A stretch of 64,000 nt of DNA from Lunularia cruciata (taxonomy: Eukaryota; Streptophyta; Marchantiopsida; Lunulariales; Lunulariaceae), in NCBI GenBank assembly GCA_948567375.1, contig CAOYZS010000005.1, forward strand, positions 496,001-560,000, written 5' to 3'. Of this stretch, positions 58,501-64,000 are shown piece after piece (the stretch's first letter is position 1; each line of letters starts with the position of its first letter). The translations under genes and the position numbers were made by a program. The notes under the pieces are model-generated. The model saw only the letters and a program-made list of their open reading frames with translations, was not told where the DNA came from and did no database searches.

Positions 58501-58903
58501 CTGTTGAATATTTGAGAAATGGGATCAGAAACCATTGACCTAACAGGGAATCCAGAGCTGTTCATATTTGAGAAATGGTGAGCAGAAGTCATGCCAAGAA
58601 TGGCGTATCCACACCCAGGAATGACTGACATGACTCCATATGAAGCTCAGTGATTCGTACTTACGTTATGTCACCTGCGGTGGAAGGAGACCCGTACTCA
58701 TCAAAAAGCCGCATAAGATCACCAAACTGGCCGTGTAGATCGCCAAAGATTTTAACCGGTGCTTTGATTTGCAAGACACTAGGCTCACGAGCAAACCACC
58801 TCTCTGCAGTGTCACAGAGTTCCGCAATTTCATTGCAATCCATGAAGAACTGTCTCTTCACTGGGGGCTTCCAGCCACGTGGCTTCAAAAGATGTGAAAG
58901 TAC
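46596..58903 (-). CDS. BSL: BSL (BSU1-like) Kelch-type Ser/Thr protein phosphatase, catalytic domain
   Basis: The gene encodes a PPP-family phosphatase of the BSU1/BSL group, which in flowering plants acts in brassinosteroid signalling on the GSK3-like kinase BIN2. Exons in order: 58,903-58,665; 48,498-48,414; 48,255-48,157; 47,860-47,661; 47,338-47,263; 47,015-46,880; 46,735-46,596. All junctions are GT-AG and phases agree, giving 325 uninterrupted codons. Motifs: [64 protein letters not shown] and [16 protein letters not shown]. All metal-binding and catalytic residues are present. The last exon found ends HLEDTWMQ; the short terminal exon usual in the family was not located, though the frame reads on to a stop ten codons later. 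The N-terminal Kelch repeats must lie upstream (above 58,903). The gene looks intact despite the surrounding repeats. Confidence 0.93.
48960..54737 (+). repeat. array of family S units within the BSL intron
   Basis: Alpha occurs near 48,965, 49,060, 49,450, 49,940, 50,060, 50,155, 50,705, 52,255 and 53,785; gamma near 50,455, 51,000, 51,215 and 52,560; delta near 49,790, 51,370 and 52,720; beta near 51,515, 52,880, 54,330 and 54,500. The most complete unit runs from alpha at 52,255 to the next alpha at 53,785 (1.5 kb). Its order is alpha, gamma, delta, beta, CCTGATGGATCCCTGAAATC (53,180), GGAGCAAGAAACATC (53,285 and 53,423, a partial tandem copy) and GGTGGGCCCACATGTCC (53,583). All blocks are plus strand, antisense to the gene. 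Confidence 0.78.
50499..50530. repeat. perfect 32-bp palindrome
   Basis: AGTCAGGTATGAACCA is followed directly by its exact reverse complement (ending CATACCTGACT). Other family S units carry only the left arm (GTCAGGTAAGAACCATG at about 44,890), so the right arm is a foldback duplication. A smaller palindrome (ATTCATATGAAT) follows it. Confidence 0.92.
54738..55215 (+). mobile_element. copia LTR, leader and gag start
   Basis: It starts TGTTAGTTTAGTTAATCTC and matches the LTR at 31,089 in its first part and the pieces at 32,090-32,300 in its later part. It ends in the leader and first gag codons ([18 protein letters not shown]). It is the longest LTR-plus-leader copy in the window. No polyprotein follows. 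Confidence 0.75.
55216..55640 (+). repeat. family S remnants between copia and Penelope pieces
   Basis: Alpha-type blocks lie near 55,250 and 55,605 (GAGCAGAAGTCGTTTGAAG and GGATCCAGAACACACTAAGT). The rest is diverged; a CCTGCAGGGAGCTAGTGTAC part recurs near 60,010. Confidence 0.5.
55640..55800 (-). pseudogene. Penelope-like RT fragment 1
   Basis: Minus-strand frames read [17 protein letters not shown] and, shifted, [18 protein letters not shown]. This matches the [18 protein letters not shown] stretch of the larger fragment at 56.7 kb. It is short and frameshifted, so the identification rests on that match. Confidence 0.5.
55843..56545 (+). repeat. family S unit (second subfamily), left half
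   Basis: It matches 40,198-40,885 closely, starting AGGTCTGCGAGAACAGATACC and including the doubled GAAGATC segment and the GCAAGCGCTATGGATGCTTG block. It breaks at CTCCATGAAAACATAT, where Penelope-like RT sequence begins in opposite orientation. Confidence 0.8.
56546..57880 (-). pseudogene. Penelope-like retroelement reverse transcriptase (largest fragment)
   Basis: Reading down from 57,880 the minus strand has [18 protein letters not shown], an N-terminal Penelope-type block. Next are a [20 protein letters not shown] segment (57,310-57,240), then [17 protein letters not shown] (RT motif with the first Asp), then [19 protein letters not shown] and [16 protein letters not shown]. This order and these motifs are typical of Penelope-like elements (IGIPMGT block). 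Two or more shifts break it. The YIDD region, thumb and any GIY-YIG endonuclease are missing, because a family S unit begins at 56,545. Such elements are known from animals, conifers and some other plants and protists. Confidence 0.75.
57895..58130 (-). pseudogene. Penelope-like RT fragment 2
   Basis: It matches the nucleotide sequence of 56,825-57,005 (GTCAAGGGCAGAAGTCTC, AAAACTCTGAAAAAGATTTC), the FDFTTLYT region of RT, with stops. Shortness and lack of a long frame limit the call. Confidence 0.55.
58245..58465 (-). pseudogene. Penelope-like RT fragment 3
   Basis: The minus-strand frame reads [20 protein letters not shown], then [20 protein letters not shown] and [15 protein letters not shown]. 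It aligns with the [19 protein letters not shown] part of the larger fragment. It is placed upstream of fragment 2 in gene order, opposite to the order inside one element, so fragments 2 and 3 come from different copies or a rearrangement. Confidence 0.6.
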
Positions 58904-59740
58904 CTACAAGATCAAGACGTTCGATCTCAGGTCAAGGGACTTAAGAAGATACAGGCAGTGAGAGTGGGCATTTATATTAACCCAGAAATATCGCACTCTG
59001 TGTAGTGTACATGATAAGAACCATAACTGACAAGTTGTATGATCGAAAACAAGACAAAAATGGAATGCTAGACCTTACTAGAATGCTTGAATAACAAATA
59101 TAAAACCCGTTATATAGAACACAGTTTCATACACACGTAAGACAAAACATGTAATTGTGATCTGGGTGTCGCAGTAAACCCTCATAGCTCTCACTCACAA
59201 ATATTTTAGTACTGCATATAAAACCGGTTTATTTGAACTCGGTTCCATACCCACGTAGTTAAACTGGACAAGACATACTATTGTGACCCCTCACAGGTGT
59301 CATCCACAACCATAGTCCATACCACGTCTGACATGGACTGACTCTGACATAAGATGGTAACCTAGTTAAGGTAATCATAGCTATCAGTTACACTCAGCGG
59401 TAAGAATGCTTAAATCTCCATACAGTGGTTTAAGTATGAAGTTTTTGATGCAGAGGGTACCCGCAGTACACACTGAGTGCGAGCAAAAATAACCTTGAGA
59501 GAGAAAACCCATGCCGTGATGGAAGCAACCACATGAAAGTACTAGTGCATGGGGAATGAATTGCCCGACTCCAACAAATGATGAGATGCACTTGTAGGCG
59601 GGTATATGAGGACTAGGATTAACTGCTGCAGGCTCTATGTCAGCATGAGTCCATCAACACTACAAAACAAATAAGGATGAAGCAATCTTCTCATAGTGAG
59701 TCTGCACGATAACCCCCACAACTTCCTCAGAGCCCTGCGG
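58904..59740. other. sequence upstream of the BSL catalytic exon, no gene seen
   Basis: This should be intron of the BSL gene. I see none of the earlier exons (Kelch repeats or linker) and no family S landmark blocks. It contains a doubled motif ATATAAAACCCGTTATATAGAAC / CATATAAAACCGGTTTATTTG (about 59,098 and 59,215) with similar flanks. Confidence 0.4.
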
Positions 59741-62700
59741 GGTGCCAAAAGGGCACTGGCAAGCAGAAAGGCAGCCATAGTGAGCCTCCACGAAAGCACA
59801 GACTTCATCAGTGCCTAACACAGTGCCACAGTAGCTGGGCGAATCCCAGTACTCACACTGAGTTTCTGTTCAAAAGCTCATGAGTGGTAAGGCAAACGGG
59901 GGATTCAGAACCCACCAAGTGCAGATGAAATATAAGCATGGATGTGTGAAGATCGAGATGAATAGCTACTCGGTCAAGACAAAATTGAAACATCTCATGA
60001 GTAAACACCTGCAGGAAACCAGTACACATCATGCTACCACAAGCAAGACACGACGGATTGAGCATCTCAAATAGAACAGCGGGTATGGACCATGAAACAG
60101 ACAAACAATGAGCTAAGAGTGATATACAAAGCATTAATTGAGTATGAGTGGAGTGGAGCAAAGTGGGAGAGGAGTGGATGGTGTCTTGGCTGGGTCGGGG
60201 CGCAAGTGGTCCAAAGCACCAGAGAAACCGGCGGCATTAACTGCTGGACAAAAACCATGAAATTGAAAGTCGTGTAGGAACCATGAAACAAACAAACAAT
60301 AGTAATAGAAAGATCATTAGTTGAGGATGGGTGGAGTGGTGCGAAGCATTAGAGGACTGAATATTAAGAGATGAGAGCAGAAGCCATTCCATGAACGGCA
60401 GATCCAGAACTCATTAAATGCAGATGGAATGTAAACATGATATTGAGAAATGAGGACAGAACCAGTTCGAGGAACGGGAGATCCAGAACTCTTTGAATGC
60501 AAATGAGATGCATGATATGTAATGTACACAAAAATTGTGCAAGCCCAAATTAGTATAAAACGGGGAAAGGAGATGAAATGGAAACAACTGATAAAATGTA
60601 AGCAGCAGTAAACCCCATCTAGAAACAATTAAATACCACCACTAGTAAACCTTTAGCATGCATCGTATAAACGGTAACAGGTAAACAGCACATTTAGAGA
60701 AAAAAGTTCAACAGGAAATGATGAGCTGGATATTAGGACATGAGCGTGGAAGCTATTCTTCATGGGGGGATCCAGAACTCATGAAGTGCAAATGATCAGG
60801 AAGCAATATGTACATGATTCACAAAGCTAGAATAGTGAGAAATCCATGAGGTAGAATGCATCGAAGGTAACTTGAAGCAAAGGCATAATTGAAACAAATT
60901 GAGAATAACATATGGCTAACAGACTAGTAAACAACCGTGAAATTGAGAACTCTATGCAAATGACAGCGAGAAATAGGAAACACTACGTAAAAGATTGTCA
61001 GTAAGCAGCACGTGAGCGATAAAAAATAAAAACGTGGGCTGGAGTCGGGTAGGAACACTGTATACACAAGAGGTCTGAACCCAGGAATCAGAAAGAGCGA
61101 AGGAAAAGTAATAGGGAGGGAATTAGCTGAGGAATGGAGGAGTGGAACAAATACAAGAGCTATAGGATGGTGTGGCTGCAGAAACCTGTCGAAGTGTAAC
61201 AGGGTAACGAGAGCAAAGCAGAATAGGACAGGATATAAAGTATGTCACAACAAGCACTATGGACGCTTGAGTCCTGAGACGCTAAACAGCAAAGAGAAGC
61301 AGAAGGCAGCCATAGTAAACCTTCACGAAACACCTGTCACTTCATCAGTGCCGAAGTAGCTGAGCAATTGTCGGTACCTCTCATACTGAGTTCCTGCTCG
61401 AAAACTCATGAGTGCCAAGGCAAACTCGGTTGCTCCCATAAAGTGGCGCTCAAAAGTAGTGGGAATGTCAAAAAGAACAGAAGTGGAAGTGTAGAAAGAA
61501 AGGGCAAGCAGAAGTGCAGGCACATAAGTAAGTGTTTGAGTCTTAGCCGCATAATGAGGATCAGTCCAGAAGGAAAAGAATCCACATGAGTAAGATGAGG
61601 GAAGAAATCAAGACATACCTGATGGATCCCTCACAAACATTCATTAGTAGAGAGAAAGTCCAGGACACAACAAATGAGAAATAGTCAAGCAGATGTGCGT
61701 TAGCTATACGAGAGTGGAGCAAGAAACATCAATGCTGCACAGGAAGGGACGGGTCAACCAAAACAGGAAAAGCAGAGGTGAAGTGAATTAAGGTGAAGGT
61801 GAAGTATACAGTATATTGGTAAATGAGAGCAGAAGTCGTTCTGGGAACGGGTTATCCAGAACTCATGAAGTGCACAAGTGCACATATTCGATAAACAGCA
61901 TTTACTTGAATTACAGTGCTAGTGTAGTATGAAAGCTTTACTGTGAAATGCATTGAAAATAACCTGCAGCAAAAGTATAGGTGCAAAAAAGTAACCTGTA
62001 GCAAAGGCATAAATGCAAGAAATTGAGAACACCGTAGCTAATGGACAATAACGAACTTGAAATCGAGAGCAGCAAGGCCAAGGTGAGCGTGGGTTAGAAA
62101 GCTTGATGTAAGAGTTCACCAGTAAAAAATAATGAAGTCAGAGAGCAGCAATGTAACCAAAAGCGAGAGGCATAGGAAACGTGCTATGTGCTGTAAGAGC
62201 CCGCCAGGATGCAGTGCTTGGATGAAGCGAGAGGAATAGGAAACTTGCTATAAGAGCCCACCAGGATACAGTGCGCAGATGAAGATGAAGACCGTGGGAT
62301 GGAGTGGGGGAGGAACACAGGAAACAGTAGAGAGCGAGGCAGGAAGCAGGCAGAGAGCAAAGGGAAAAGACTAGGGAGTGAAATAGTACAGGAATGTGTG
62401 GATGTAGCAGGCATTTCACGAAGGATATGGCTGCAGAAATGGGTAAAAATGTAAGAGTGTAACTATAGCGGAGCATAAGAGGACAGGATAAAGTATATCA
62501 CTCCCAGCACTATGGACACTGGAGTCCGGATACGCTAAACAACTGAAGGAAGCAGAAGGCTGTCATAGTAAACCTCCACGATAACACCAACGACTTCATC
62601 AGTGCCTCACGCAGTGCCGAAGTAGCTGAACAATTATCAGTACTCCTCGTCCCGAGTTTCTGCTCGAAAACTCATGAGTGCCAAGGCAAACTTGGTTGCT

Positions 62701-63640
62701 TCCAACAGCGCCGCTTGAAGTAATAAACAGCCATCTATCAGCAGTACTAAATGAAATAACGAACCGCCAGGGGAAGGTTACAGAAATGGAAGGCTACAGA
62801 AATGAGCAACTGGAGCTTAAAGTCCTAAAAGAGCAGAAATCGGACGAATGCACAATGTAGGCATGAACGAAATTGTGAACAAGGGAAAGAAGAAAAAGAT
62901 CAAAAGCAGGAGAATGTGAGTGATGTGAGACATCCCTCGAAAAACACAACCTGCAAGGACAAAGTCTATCAGGGTGAGCAGTAAAAGAGAGCGAAGCACA
63001 AAGAAACCAGGAGGAGTTAGTAAGAAAACAAAGGAATGAGCCAGTTAGAAGAGTGTGAAGCTGAGAGCTAGAGAGCAGAAAATAAGGCAGAGAGCAGAGA
63101 ACAAGGCAGAACAGACAGGCATGAAAAGGTGGACAAACGAGGGAACGCACTATGAGCTAAGCAAGAACTAGAACCCAGATGAGCAGAAAGCAAAGGAGAA
63201 GGAGAGGGTTTCCGAGGGAAGGATGGCCTCGGGTGCTGAGAGAGCCTCGGGAACTGTGAAGGAACCAGGCGAGATGGTCACACGTGTGAGATGATGCCAC
63301 GTGTAACTATGCTACGTATTACTCTGCTTATAATATCGATGTATCCTGGTGTATCCTTATCAACGAGAGAGAACAGATATACTGAAACGCGCAGTCATGT
63401 AAGGAGTGTGAGTAACAAGCTGTAATGGAAGGCCTACAACTCAAAAATACACCATTCCGTTCGTGCGAAACTGAAATTAACAGACTGTTCAGAACACATA
63501 CAAGGGAACTATGAAGTAAAACAACAGATGTGAGTTGGGGCAAAAGGGAAGAAAGTGGATAGTTACATAGCTGAGAATGGGCGATGCATCAAACATGAGA
63601 CATGTATATATGTATATGAGAACAGAAACTGTTCTGACCA
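59741..63640 (+). repeat. array of family S units, last segment
   Basis: Beta lies near 59,800-59,895, 61,345-61,440 and 62,605-62,705; alpha near 60,375, 60,445, 60,750, 61,835 and 63,620; gamma near 61,035; delta near 61,195 and 62,455; CCTGATGGATCCCTCACAAAC at 61,618. A doubled GCTGTAAGAGCCCGCCAGGA/GCTATAAGAGCCCACCAGGA piece lies at 62,155-62,280. From 62,850 to 63,300 the sequence is very purine-rich with little family S similarity. No coding frame is supported. Confidence 0.7.
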
Positions 63641-64000
63641 GTGCCTAAATAAACAGTCAGGAATAAGTCCTGATCACAGCTATGGTAAACAAGCCTACAG
63701 TGAAAGCTAATGGTGGGCTCGAACTAGAGCTCCCCGCCTGGAAGAAAAAACGGATGTTCTTAAATCTCTATAGATACTAAGCCCAGGAAAACCATAGATA
63801 TCTTTTTCCGTTCGTAAGACAGGGCGACATTTTTTCTGGATCATATGAAGAGGGTAATGTTCAGAGATAAAGCTATTTATAAGTTTCCTACAAGCTGAAA
63901 GGTGACTTTTTGGAATTACATATCCTTCGATATCTAACACACTCCGATTTTATAATACCTAATTTACATTTAGAGGAAATGTCGGAAAGAACGTGAGGGA
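63641..64000 (-). other. unrecognised 77-codon frame at the right edge
   Basis: The minus-strand frame 63,940-63,707 (MLDIEGYVIPKSHLSACRK, later RRGALVRAHH) is open for 77 codons in a base composition unlike the surrounding family S array. I do not recognise it. It could be another retroelement fragment. The plus-strand sequence at 63,712-63,745 (GGGCTCGAACTAGAGCTCCCC) resembles 54,178-54,205. Confidence 0.25.

Larger units (their letters stand above)
48499..58664 (-). other. 10.2-kb repeat-filled intron of the BSL gene
   Basis: The intron separates the GDLHGQ exon from the GDYVDRG exon; it starts GTAAGT and ends TACAG. From 48,499 to about 48,955 it holds sequence with no recognised repeat. 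The rest is family S units (48,960-54,737, 55,216-55,640, 55,843-56,545), a copia LTR (54,738-55,215) and Penelope-like fragments (55,640-58,465). Family S units are antisense and Penelope fragments are sense relative to the gene. The other introns are short (about 120-400 bp). Confidence 0.88.

Noticed and set aside
58661-58888. The phosphatase exon considered as an isolated retrocopy or pseudogene fragment.
   Set aside because: It has clean splice sites and joins in phase to six further exons, so it is part of a spliced gene.
28500-63640. Regular spacing of repeated blocks suggested a CRISPR array.
   Set aside because: Units are over 1 kb, degenerate and in eukaryotic gene context with introns; no short direct repeats with unique spacers.

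Overview
The window looks like plant nuclear DNA dominated by transposable elements, with one recognisable host gene. That gene is a BSU1-like (BSL) Kelch-type protein phosphatase on the minus strand: seven coding exons with canonical splice sites lie between 46,596 and 58,903. BSL phosphatases point to a land plant or close streptophyte relative. The catalytic-domain residues and the Penelope-like retroelement pieces make me favour a non-flowering lineage, but I cannot name the species.

Region 1 (1-26.6 kb) is a nest of retroelements. A decayed Ty3/gypsy element (gag and protease at 1-1951, more pol at 10,001-10,385) is interrupted by copies of an unnamed family, here called family R. Its copies begin TGTGGTACCCAC or close to it, end TTGTCACA or close to it, and are flanked by 5-bp target duplications, yet show no terminal direct repeats. 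They carry a long open frame for an unrecognised protein with a coiled-coil, acidic middle. Copy A lies inside copy B, and an inverted deletion copy D also lies inside B.

From 10,386 to 22,218 lies a second Ty3/gypsy element, the most interesting object in the window. Between protease and reverse transcriptase, in the same frame, it encodes a C5-cytosine DNA methyltransferase domain with recognisable motifs I, IV, VI, VIII, IX and X. After the integrase it encodes a PHD-type zinc finger. Family R copy C is inserted between its RT and RNase H. All of these frames now contain stop codons, many of them TAG or TGA of the kind left by C-to-T change.

Region 2 (26.6-28.5 kb) is mostly low-repeat sequence with two small duplications and a perfect hairpin. 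Region 3 (28.5-64 kb) is filled with degenerate, mostly non-coding repeat units of about 1.1-1.5 kb, all in the same orientation on the plus strand. Each starts with a short hairpin block (CCGTTC-N3-GAACGG). One 1,400-bp unit sits in a Ty1/copia LTR with a perfect 16-bp target duplication, so at least some units are mobile. Ty1/copia pieces (31.1-34.5, 40.1-43.99 and 54.7-55.2 kb) and four Penelope-like reverse transcriptase fragments (55.6-58.5 kb, minus strand) are embedded in this array.

The BSL gene runs through the array. Its intron between 58,664 and 48,499 is about 10.2 kb and is made almost entirely of repeats, the copia LTR and the Penelope fragments, yet its coding frame is undamaged. 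The Kelch-repeat part of the gene should lie upstream, beyond the right edge or in exons I could not see; the short last coding exon was not found.
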